In this document: positions 6,147-13,678 of the stretch, one piece after another
Layout of the letters: each line of letters begins with the position of its first letter
Position numbering within the stretch: the stretch's first letter is position 1
Position numbers and translations under genes: made by a program
Assembly (NCBI GenBank): GCA_003577005.1
Contig: QEUW01000193.1
Coordinates: 1-13,678 of the forward strand
Source: Chloroflexota bacterium
GTDB lineage: Bacteria; Chloroflexota; Anaerolineae; Caldilineales; Caldilineaceae
DNA: 13,678 nt
Direction of reading: 5' to 3'
Notes under the pieces: model-generated
Seen by the model: only the letters and a program-made list of their open reading frames with translations
Database searches by the model: none
What the model was told of the DNA's origin: nothing

Positions 6147-6243
6147 AATGGTTAACGGTTATTGGTTAATGGTTAATGGTTAACGAACAATGGTCTAGCC
6201 GCAGCGTTAACCATTAAGCATTAATCGTTAACCATTAACCATT
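6147..6243. repeat. 39+39-base imperfect inverted repeat filling the nuoCD-nuoI gap
   Basis: Left arm 6147-6185 and right arm 6205-6243 are complementary over 39 positions with about five mismatches; the innermost 13 pairs (TTAATGGTTAACG against CGTTAACCATTAA) are perfect. The loop is 19 bases. Both arms are built from variants of GGTTAAT. The right arm ends one base from the nuoCD stop codon, and the left arm ends a few bases from the nuoI ribosome binding site. In the transcript it would be a long hairpin directly before nuoI. Confidence 0.85.
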
Positions 6244-6244
6244 C

Positions 6245-8101
<1,857 letters not shown>

Positions 8102-8186
8102 TTCCCTGTGTTTCCTGCGTTATTGTGACTCGCTTTGCGGCACATTTCGCAAAAAGTTGATGTAATCCAAATCAGATGCATACTCG

Positions 8187-8519
8187 TCAGGCAGTCAACA
8201 TCGCCACAATTTTTGCAATGACTTCCTGAATCTTGTCACTCTTCAGTCTACCTGCCTGATACTCAATGATACGCTCATCAATCGAGAACAGGTGACAAGC
8301 TCGCACAAAGCTATCTATGCGCAGCCCGCCGCTCTCAAAATCGGCCCTTGTTATTGGCACATCATACGCATCGCCGCGACCACGACTGGTGATCATGCAC
8401 AAGACAGGATCAAGTCCTGCAGGCGAGGCAATTACAAGGGCAGGGCGGCGCTTGTAATTGCTAAAATCGGAAAAATCGAGCGGCGCAACGACTATGTCGC
8501 CTTTTGTAAATACGCCCAC
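8187..8519 (-). CDS. PemK/MazF family toxin inside the nuo cluster
   Basis: 110 residues from GTG at 8519. The pattern GDIVVAPLDFSDFSNYKRRP, then ALVIAS, CMITSRG, FESGGLRIDSFVRACHLFSI and GRLKSDKIQEV, is that of PemK/MazF-type mRNA-cleaving toxins. The frame is open further upstream to an ATG at 8582, but those extra 21 residues do not resemble the family and lie inside the antitoxin, so the GTG is preferred; a GGAAGAAG stretch precedes it. It overlaps the antitoxin by 28 bases, giving a coupled pair. It is distinct in sequence from the other MazF-like toxin in this window. It lies between nuoB and nuoCD on the same strand, 85 bp before nuoCD. No lesion is visible. Confidence 0.87.
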   Translation of the reverse strand: MGVFTKGDIVVAPLDFSDFSNYKRRPALVIASPAGLDPVLCMITSRGRGDAYDVPITRADFESGGLRIDSFVRACHLFSIDERIIEYQAGRLKSDKIQEVIAKIVAMLTA

Positions 8520-8764
8520 GCTTCGTCTTCTTCCGGTGTATCCCAGTATTTTGCGAGCGAACGGACCGATGCACGACCCCAATCGTGCTCATCCATCTCC
8601 CCGTCGACAACAATTGGCTTGGCTTCGGTCGTGGCAATCAATCTTGCCTGCAACAAGAGTGCAAAGTCAAGCAATTGCGTTTGCTGGTAGCGCGGTAATG
8701 TTCGCACGATTCGGATGAGCGTTTGCTCATAACTGACAGGCTGAATTCCCGCTTCGTTTGCCAT
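8492..8764 (-). CDS. DUF2281-like antitoxin partner of the PemK/MazF toxin
   Basis: 90 residues. The segment IVRTLPRYQQTQLLDFALLL, then QARL, resembles the LPxxxxxxVLDFxxxLxxR helix of DUF2281 proteins. The C-terminal SLAKYWDTPEEDEAWAYLQK is the acidic, Trp-rich tail seen in several antitoxins that wrap around a toxin. It has no ribbon-helix-helix or AbrB fold that I can see, so its DNA-binding ability is uncertain, and no palindrome stands out in the 44 bp before it. The ATG has GAAGGGAA upstream. It starts 44 bp after the nuoB stop, so it is probably transcribed from the nuoB promoter unless it has one of its own. The family call is moderate; the partner call rests on the 28-base overlap with the toxin. 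Confidence 0.72.
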   Translation of the reverse strand: MANEAGIQPVSYEQTLIRIVRTLPRYQQTQLLDFALLLQARLIATTEAKPIVVDGEMDEHDWGRASVRSLAKYWDTPEEDEAWAYLQKAT

Positions 8765-8808
8765 AGCTCATTCCCTTCACGACCAGCTATTACGGCACAC
8801 CCCGCTTG

Positions 8809-9594
8809 TTACACAGCTTGCCGAATCCTTGCCAGATAGCGCTGGCGTACTTCCTCCAGGTGCGCCTTCTGTTCGTCGCTGAGTAGTCGTGGCTTGATCC
8901 GTTCGGCAGCCCCACCGGCTGCGGCGCGGGCCGCGCCTTCGCCCAGCGTATGTTCGCGGATGATCTGCACCTGGCGCGGGTCAAAGATGTCGGGTCCAAG
9001 CACTGGAACCGGGACAAACTCGTTGGTCCCTTTCTGATACCAGGCCACCTTGGCGATACTCTGGCGCTCGACCTTGTCGTGCAGCTTGAGCAAGCCATAG
9101 ATGAGCGCTTCCGGCGTGGGCGGGCAGCCGGGCACATAGACATCGACCGGAATATAGGTGTCGATGCCGCTCACAACGTTGTACCCTTCCTTGAAGGGGC
9201 CGCCACCGGTGGCGCAGGCGCCCATGCTCAGCACATAGCGCGGTTCGGCCATCTGGTTGTAGATGCGCACGATGGCCGGCACCATCTTCTTAGTGACCGT
9301 GCCCGAGACGATCATCAAATCGCTCTGGCGTGGGCTGGGGCGCATCACCTCCATGCCAAAGCGGGCCAGGTCATAGCGGCTGGCGGCAGTGGCAATCATC
9401 TCGATGGCGCAGCAGGCCAGCCCAAAGAGCAACGGCCACATGGCCGACTTACGGCTCCAGTTATAGACCTTGTCCAGCGTCGTGATCAACACATTCTGCT
9501 GCAACTCCTCCGGCACGACAATTCTATCGTGGAGGAATTCCTGCACCTGAACTTGTTTTAGATTTTGAAAGCTTTGCGCCGAAGTGGTCGACAC
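8809..9594 (-). CDS. nuoB: NADH-quinone oxidoreductase subunit B
   Basis: 261 residues, somewhat longer than usual because of a C-terminal extension (about 200-261) ending in a charged helix ([20 protein letters not shown]). The N2 4Fe-4S cluster ligands are all present: tandem cysteines in LACCAIE (C61, C62), C127 in [10 protein letters not shown] and C157 in [10 protein letters not shown]2 is the last cluster before quinone, so the electron-donating end of the pathway is intact. The start is GTG at 9594, supported by GAGGAG about eight bases upstream. nuoA, normally the preceding gene, is absent; the upstream neighbour is flavodoxin. A near-consensus promoter made from a CAATTGTC repeat lies at 9746-9718, and a small perfect hairpin lies in the leader at 9642-9627. 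Confidence 0.96.
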   Translation of the reverse strand: MSTTSAQSFQNLKQVQVQEFLHDRIVVPEELQQNVLITTLDKVYNWSRKSAMWPLLFGLACCAIEMIATAASRYDLARFGMEVMRPSPRQSDLMIVSGTVTKKMVPAIVRIYNQMAEPRYVLSMGACATGGGPFKEGYNVVSGIDTYIPVDVYVPGCPPTPEALIYGLLKLHDKVERQSIAKVAWYQKGTNEFVPVPVLGPDIFDPRQVQIIREHTLGEGAARAAAGGAAERIKPRLLSDEQKAHLEEVRQRYLARIRQAV

Positions 9595-9626
9595 GGCTTG
9601 CTCCTCAAGAATTCATGTTAAGCTAA

Positions 9627-9642
9627 CCCGTTTTAGAACGGG
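9627..9642. repeat. small perfect hairpin in the nuoB leader
   Basis: CCCGTT, TTAG, AACGGG: six-base-pair stem with a four-base loop, 33 to 48 bases before the nuoB start codon. There is no T-run after it on the minus strand, so it is not a terminator. It could stabilise the mRNA end or be a repeat remnant. Confidence 0.5.
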
Positions 9643-9676
9643 GGCTCCCAAACAATTGTCAGCATCAAGGGTGCCA

Positions 9677-9704
9677 GCATCAAGTGGAACGCATCAAGTG
9701 GAAC
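9677..9704. repeat. tandem duplication of a 14-base unit
   Basis: GCATCAAGTGGAAC occurs twice head to tail (9677-9690 and 9691-9704). A third partial relative, GCATCAAGGGTGCC, starts at 9662. It sits in the leader between the nuoB promoter candidate and the nuoB start. Confidence 0.8.
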
Positions 9705-9717
9705 ATAGACAACACCC

Positions 9718-9746
9718 ATTATCAATTGTCGATTGACAATTGTCAA
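9718..9746 (-). promoter_or_regulatory. near-consensus promoter for nuoB embedded in a repeat
   Basis: Minus strand: TTGACA (9746-9741, perfect), 17-bp spacer, GATAAT (9723-9718, five of six). The spacer and both elements are made of CAATTGTC/GACAATTG words, including a perfect 8+4+8 inverted repeat at 9723-9742; another CAATTGTC copy is at 9653-9660. The predicted start point is near 9711, giving a leader of about 117 bases to nuoB. Confidence 0.5.
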
Positions 9747-9758
9747 TTATCAATTCCC

Positions 9759-10304
9759 TCAGGCGGGCACGGGCATTGGCAGCCCAAATTGCTCCATAAC
9801 CCAGTAGGCCCAGTCGACACAGCGTTGGCGGGTGAGATTGGGTTGGTTATCATGGTCGAGCGGCAGACCCATCATCACATCCTCGAACTGGCCCCTGGAG
9901 AACTCAAACTCAAAGCCATCTCTAGGCCAGAAGCCAACCAGTTCGGCACCCAGCGCGGCCACTTTGTTGCCGATCATACCAATGGCGTCCACAAAGGTAT
10001 TGGAATAACCGTACTGGTCACCGTTGCCAAAGAGCGCCACCTTGCGGCCCTTAAAATCAACGATGTCTAGTTCGTTAAATTTCAGATTCCAGTCGTCCTG
10101 CAATTCGCCGATGTTCCAGGTGGAGCAGCCAAAGATGAGGTACTGGTACTTTTCCATGGCCTTGAGGTTTTGCGAAGAGACGATAATCATGTCGACATCG
10201 GCCACGCCGCTCTTTTCGATCTCTTCTTTGATGATGTTGGCCGCCGTCTCACCGGCACCGGTGGAGCTGCCGTAGAACAGTCCGATTCTTGGCTTATCTG
10301 CCAT
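9759..10304 (-). CDS. long-chain flavodoxin
   Basis: 181 residues, the length of long-chain flavodoxins. The FMN phosphate loop is YGSSTGAGETAA (11-22). It has Gly-Ala-Gly-Glu where the usual form is GNTE. The loop STWNIGELQDDW (61-72) carries the Trp that stacks on the flavin. The 90s loop LFGNGDQYGYSNTFVDAIG (91-109) carries the second stacking Tyr. Flavodoxins are small soluble electron carriers that replace ferredoxin, often under iron limitation. The ATG has AGGAG nine bases upstream, and a consensus promoter lies about 110 bases upstream. The gene runs towards nuoB, 164 bp away, which suggests an electron-donor role for the partial complex I module; that is inference. It carries the signature loops more clearly than NrdI or WrbA proteins would. 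Confidence 0.94.
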   Translation of the reverse strand: MADKPRIGLFYGSSTGAGETAANIIKEEIEKSGVADVDMIIVSSQNLKAMEKYQYLIFGCSTWNIGELQDDWNLKFNELDIVDFKGRKVALFGNGDQYGYSNTFVDAIGMIGNKVAALGAELVGFWPRDGFEFEFSRGQFEDVMMGLPLDHDNQPNLTRQRCVDWAYWVMEQFGLPMPVPA

Positions 10305-10411
10305 AACACGCTACTCCTGTTGTTCGCAGGCTTTCTCTGCTGGCACCTCCGCTTTGCCAGGCTGCGATTGCACCAGATTGCAGAGGAGGAAATCGCCAGT
10401 CCATCCTGGGC

Positions 10412-10441
10412 ATTATACTCGTTGAATCACTTTACTGTCAA
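10412..10441 (-). promoter_or_regulatory. consensus sigma70-type promoter of flavodoxin
   Basis: Minus strand: TTGACA (10441-10436) and TATAAT (10417-10412), both perfect matches, with an 18-bp spacer. The start point would be near 10405, giving a leader of about 100 bases before the flavodoxin ATG. This is the strongest promoter-like element in the window. Confidence 0.72.
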
Positions 10442-10542
10442 GTTCATTTTTTCACAAGCACATTTACAACGCATCTGCGCAAACACCTCGCCCAGCCAGT
10501 TGAGCATGGCCTGATTGAGCAACAAAAAATCGCCAATTTGTA

Positions 10543-10566
10543 GACACGGGTACTCTCTAACGTGTC
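10543..10566. repeat. inverted repeat, possible operator
   Basis: GACACG and CGTGTC, perfect six-base arms separated by 12 bases, in the divergent spacer. It could bind a dimeric regulator of the GH78 gene or flavodoxin; nothing else supports this. Confidence 0.3.
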
Positions 10567-10572
10567 AAGCCG

Positions 10573-10606
10573 CGACTCTTTTGTTCGCCTATCCGACGAA
10601 CAGTCG
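10573..10606. repeat. interrupted inverted repeat, possible operator or hairpin
   Basis: Inner arms TGTTCG (10582-10587) and CGAACA (10597-10602) with a nine-base loop are extended by outer arms CGAC (10573-10576) and GTCG (10603-10606). It lies about 110 bases before the GH78 start. Confidence 0.35.
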
Positions 10607-10714
10607 ATTTGTGAGATATCAATTCTTGATTGCAAGAAAAACTATGGTAAAACAAGCTCTACATCCTATTACCAGCCACCATGCGCCCGCCGGGCGCGCC
10701 TCACACAAGCAACC

Positions 10715-13678
10715 ATGATCGATTTACGCCATAGCGTTCGGGTGCTCGCCAGACTTTGGGTGTGTTTCAGGAGCCCGAGCCAGTTCATCTGTATTGCGAT
10801 ATTGCTTCTGGCGCTGGGGCGGATTGCCCTGGTCGATCCACCGGCGCTCTCGGCGCAGGGGACAATACCGCCCGGCGAACCACACCTCTTTTTACCGGTG
10901 ATCTTCACCACAGCAGCAAATCCGGGATCGAACCCCAACTTTGCCAGCAATACGCCGATTTGGGCACACGCTGGTGCTCCTGCCGCTCACGAGGTGGCGC
11001 TGTTTCGCCATCAGTTTTCCCTGCGTGCAGCGCGCACTGATGCTAGATTGCACATTTTTGCTGACACACGCTACGAAGTGTGGGTGGATGGGCGGTGGAT
11101 TGGCCGCGGGCCGGCGCGCTTTTCGCAGACACGCCACGAATACGATACATATCCGCTGGGCGACTTATCACCTGGCGAGCATCTGGTTGCGGTCTTGGTG
11201 CAGTGGGCGCCCAATACCCGCCGCTCTGAATCCATGGCGCCACATCTCCTGGCGCACATTGAAGGGAAGAGCGCAGCCGGGACACAAGTTGTCGCCCGCA
11301 CAGATGGCAACTGGAAAGCCTTGCTCTCCTCTGCCTGGCGCCAGGATGCAGCCCCGCTGCATAGCTGGCAACTCATTGGCCCGACCGAGCTGGTCGATCT
11401 GCGCCAGTTGCCGGTCAATTGGATGATGCCGGCTGTGGCCGACGACAGTTGGCCCAACGCCGTCACCCGCCCCGTGGGAGGACACATCCATTATACGGAG
11501 CGGTCTATCCCGTTGCTCGTACAGGTTCCAAGAGCCGCCACTGTAATCGATGCGGGTATCCTCTCGCCAGGTCGTATCCTCGGCCAGGTGACACCATCCG
11601 AGCCGGCGCCCTATAGCTGGACCTTCACCCTTCACCACCCGGCGACTATCACGCTAGAAACGCTCAGCGAACTCCAAAGCGAGCCAACCGGCCAATTCAT
11701 GAGAGGGGTGTTCCCAAAGTTTTATACGGAACTGTTCAGCGAACCCCAAAGCGGTGTTCTTCCCGCCGGGTTGTTGAACGGCCAGCCACTCGACTGGACG
11801 CCTATCGGCGCTCTACGCCCAGATGTCTTGCGCGCAACAATGTCCCTCCCGGCCGGGACGCACACATTGTCATTCCCAGAGACACCGCTAAACAACGGAT
11901 GGGTCTTTGGTGTGACACCTACGCCCGGGCTAGAGACTGCCCTACCCTTTGCCCAGGGCAATCATGCCGGGCGGCGGCTCCTGTTGGCGGAACCGGTGAG
12001 CCGGCCAGAGTCGGTGGCCGTGGACGGCAACAGCGCCAGCAGTGGGCTTGATTTGCATGTGGTGGCGGCGCCAGCCTATGTTGTGCTCGATCTGGGGCGG
12101 GTGGTGCATGGCCGGCTTGCGGTCACAGTCACCGGCCCGGCTGGCACGATCCTCGACATCGGCTGGGATGAACGGTTGCTGGCGGGAACCAGGCGCCCCC
12201 TCCCGCACCCTGGTTCGCTCCACGCCGAGTGGAACCAGGTGGATTCGTGGGTGCTGGATGGAACGCCGCGGGCAATTAGCACGATCGATACGCGGGCTGG
12301 CCGTTACATTCTGATCGCTGTATGGGGTGCGGCGCCAGTCGAATTTCGCGATCTCCAAGTGTACGAGGAACGCTCTCCGGTGACCCAGCGCGGTTGGTTT
12401 CGCTCCTCCAACCCTCGGCTGGACCATATCTGGCAACTGGGCGTTGAAACGCTCTATGCTTCGTTGCAAGATGCCTATGCCGACCCCTGGCGCGAGCGCG
12501 GCCAGTGGTGGGGAGACGCCTATGTGACCGACCACATGGCCCAGGTAGCGTTCGGTGAGACGTATCTCTTACGGCGCGGGTTGCTCTTTATGGCAGAATC
12601 GTTTCGGAACGGCCAGCCAACGGCCTTTGCGCCCAATGGTGATGGCGCACAGTTGCTCGATTATTCCATGCTCTGGGCGCAAAGCTTGTATGACTACCTC
12701 AAATGGAGTGACGATCAGGCGTTTGTCCACCAGCTCTACCCGGCACTCAAGAGGCTGATGTCGTACCTGGAGACCCGGCGCAACCCTGACACCGGTCTGC
12801 TTGATATTGCCCCCGGACACTGGAGCCAGACAGCCTTGATCGATTGGGTTGGCAACGCCAGCCGCTCTGGCCAATCGACTGCGCTCAACGCGCTGTATTA
12901 CGGTACGTTGCTGGATGCCGCCGCGATTGCCGAGCGTCTGCTCGAGCCGGCACAGGCCACAAGTTGGCGGCAACAGGCCGCAGCGCTCAGACAACAGATC
13001 AATGATCGGCTTTACCTGGCAGGCGAGGATCGGTATGCAGCAAGCATCCTTGCTGGCGCCCTGGTCGCACCCACTACCCATGCCCAGGCCTGGCCGCTGG
13101 CGTTTGGGGTCACGCCTCCCGAACGGGTAGATGCGGTGGCAACGGCGCTCTTAAATCCGTTCCGCGTTGAGATATTTGGCATGTATTGGGTCTTAGAAGG
13201 GCTGGCCACTGCCGGGCGGATAGCAGAAGCGGTCGAGCTGGTCGAGACGTACTATGGCCGGTTGCTAGACCAGGGCGCCACCACATTGTGGGAAGGCTGG
13301 GAGAGCAATCTGCACTATCGAGCAGCGTTGTCGCATAGTTGGGGAGGCGCACCCACCTGGTTTCTTACAACTCGTATCCTTGGCGCCTGGCGGGCTGGAC
13401 CCAATCAATGGGTGGTGCAACCTGCTTTTGAGGGGGTCGATTGGGCGGCCGGCGCGCTCCCGCTGCCCGCGGGTGATCTCCAGGTGGAATGGCAGCAGCC
13501 ATCCTGCACAGAACGCACGTTGACAGTCACTGCCCCCACAGAGAGCAACGGCGAAATTCGTCTATCCACCGCCCGCCTGGTAGAATTACGACTCAATGGA
13601 ACGGTGACGTGGGCGGGTGGAAGCGCGCTGTCCGACCGTGTCCAGATGAGAGACGGGCTGATCCAGATCGGCTCATCC
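10715..13678 (+). CDS. secreted GH78-type alpha-L-rhamnosidase, 3' end beyond the window
   Basis: The frame is open for 988 codons to the right edge. A basic N-terminus and hydrophobic stretch (about 24-40), then a possible ALSA-QG cleavage near residue 47, indicate export. A beta-sandwich region (about 80-150, DTRYEVWVDGRWIGRGPARF) resembles the N-terminal domain of bacterial rhamnosidases. The (alpha/alpha)6 catalytic domain begins near GWFRSSNPRLDHIW (574-587). It contains ADPWRERGQWWGDA (589-602) and TTLWEGWE (856-863). The family pattern DCPxRE predicts E594 as general acid, D601 as sugar contact and E860 as general base. The position of the first Asp is A589, so specificity may be altered. 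A C-terminal beta domain (from about 900) follows. These enzymes remove terminal alpha-L-rhamnose from glycans and glycosides. There is no clear Shine-Dalgarno sequence, so the exact start is uncertain. Confidence 0.78.
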   Translation, partial: MIDLRHSVRVLARLWVCFRSPSQFICIAILLLALGRIALVDPPALSAQGTIPPGEPHLFLPVIFTTAANPGSNPNFASNTPIWAHAGAPAAHEVALFRHQFSLRAARTDARLHIFADTRYEVWVDGRWIGRGPARFSQTRHEYDTYPLGDLSPGEHLVAVLVQWAPNTRRSESMAPHLLAHIEGKSAAGTQVVARTDGNWKALLSSAWRQDAAPLHSWQLIGPTELVDLRQLPVNWMMPAVADDSWPNAVTRPVGGHIHYTERSIPLLVQVPRAATVIDAGILSPGRILGQVTPSEPAPYSWTFTLHHPATITLETLSELQSEPTGQFMRGVFPKFYTELFSEPQSGVLPAGLLNGQPLDWTPIGALRPDVLRATMSLPAGTHTLSFPETPLNNGWVFGVTPTPGLETALPFAQGNHAGRRLLLAEPVSRPESVAVDGNSASSGLDLHVVAAPAYVVLDLGRVVHGRLAVTVTGPAGTILDIGWDERLLAGTRRPLPHPGSLHAEWNQVDSWVLDGTPRAISTIDTRAGRYILIAVWGAAPVEFRDLQVYEERSPVTQRGWFRSSNPRLDHIWQLGVETLYASLQDAYADPWRERGQWWGDAYVTDHMAQVAFGETYLLRRGLLFMAESFRNGQPTAFAPNGDGAQLLDYSMLWAQSLYDYLKWSDDQAFVHQLYPALKRLMSYLETRRNPDTGLLDIAPGHWSQTALIDWVGNASRSGQSTALNALYYGTLLDAAAIAERLLEPAQATSWRQQAAALRQQINDRLYLAGEDRYAASILAGALVAPTTHAQAWPLAFGVTPPERVDAVATALLNPFRVEIFGMYWVLEGLATAGRIAEAVELVETYYGRLLDQGATTLWEGWESNLHYRAALSHSWGGAPTWFLTTRILGAWRAGPNQWVVQPAFEGVDWAAGALPLPAGDLQVEWQQPSCTERTLTVTAPTESNGEIRLSTARLVELRLNGTVTWAGGSALSDRVQMRDGLIQIGSS

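Larger units (their letters stand above)
10305..10714. other. divergent intergenic region between flavodoxin and the GH78 gene
   Basis: 410 bp with no convincing gene. It holds the flavodoxin promoter (10441-10412) and a leader of about 100 bases with a six-pair hairpin (10340-10345 with 10355-10360). Two inverted repeats follow (10543-10566 and 10573-10606). A weak plus-strand TTGATT-16-TAAAAC pair (10626-10653) could serve the GH78 gene. A short GC hairpin (GCGCCC, GCC, GGGCGC) lies about 20 bases before the GH78 ATG. Confidence 0.6.

Noticed and set aside
6147..6243. Reading the GGTTAAT repeat as a CRISPR array or as a terminator
   Set aside because: There are no regularly spaced repeats with unique spacers, and no T-run follows the stem on the minus strand; it is a simple inverted repeat.
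8134..8153. TTTGCG/CGCAAA inverted repeat after the nuo-embedded toxin
   Set aside because: It has only six base pairs, an eight-base loop and no T-tract on the minus-strand side needed for a terminator; too weak to call.
10444..10718. Short open frames in the flavodoxin-GH78 spacer (both strands)
   Set aside because: They have no ribosome binding site or protein-like composition, and they overlap the flavodoxin promoter and inverted repeats.

Overview
The window looks like a piece of a Chloroflexota chromosome (Anaerolineae/Caldilineae/Roseiflexus-like). This is judged from GC-rich coding sequence, a fused NuoCD, an Uma2-family gene, PemK/MazF modules and short AT-rich palindromic spacer repeats. 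The phylum assignment is an inference. It is not based on a marker gene.

Layout. Almost everything from 1 to 10304 is read on the minus strand. In transcription order it runs: long-chain flavodoxin (10304-9759); nuoB (9594-8809); a DUF2281-like antitoxin and PemK/MazF toxin (8764-8187); fused nuoCD (8101-6245); nuoI with a long charged tail (6132-5248); a probable terminator (5160-5125); a doubtful 51-residue ORF; an UPF0173 metal-dependent hydrolase (4919-4227); a membrane-anchored DUF1858-like protein (4209-3730); a four-cysteine protein (3628-3254); an FAD-dependent oxidoreductase (3249-1909); a ribbon-helix-helix antitoxin and MazF toxin (1829-1255); an Mrp/ApbC Fe-S carrier (1242-181); and the start of an Uma2-family gene (147 to the window edge). 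A divergent 410-bp spacer then separates flavodoxin from one large plus-strand gene (10715 to the right edge), a secreted GH78-type alpha-L-rhamnosidase that lacks its 3' end.

How the genes fit together. NuoB, NuoCD and NuoI form the quinone-reducing connecting module of respiratory complex I. No NADH-oxidising subunits (NuoE, F, G) and no membrane subunits (NuoA, H, J-N) are present here. A flavodoxin with a consensus promoter heads the cluster, which raises the possibility of a flavodoxin- or ferredoxin-fed complex I. Mrp proteins carry Fe-S clusters, and the eukaryotic Mrp homologue Ind1/NUBPL is a complex I assembly factor, so mrp may be functionally tied to the nuo genes. Two unrelated toxin-antitoxin modules share the strand. 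One lies inside the nuo cluster and the other sits 12 bp upstream of mrp, where it has its own consensus promoter overlapped by a perfect palindrome.

The spacers are unusually structured. One is a 39+39-base inverted repeat that fills the nuoCD-nuoI gap. Another is a CAATTGTC repeat that doubles as a near-consensus promoter for nuoB. A third is a GACAGGTGGACAGG-type repeat between 3654 and 3714. I see no tRNA, rRNA, CRISPR array, transposase or replication origin.
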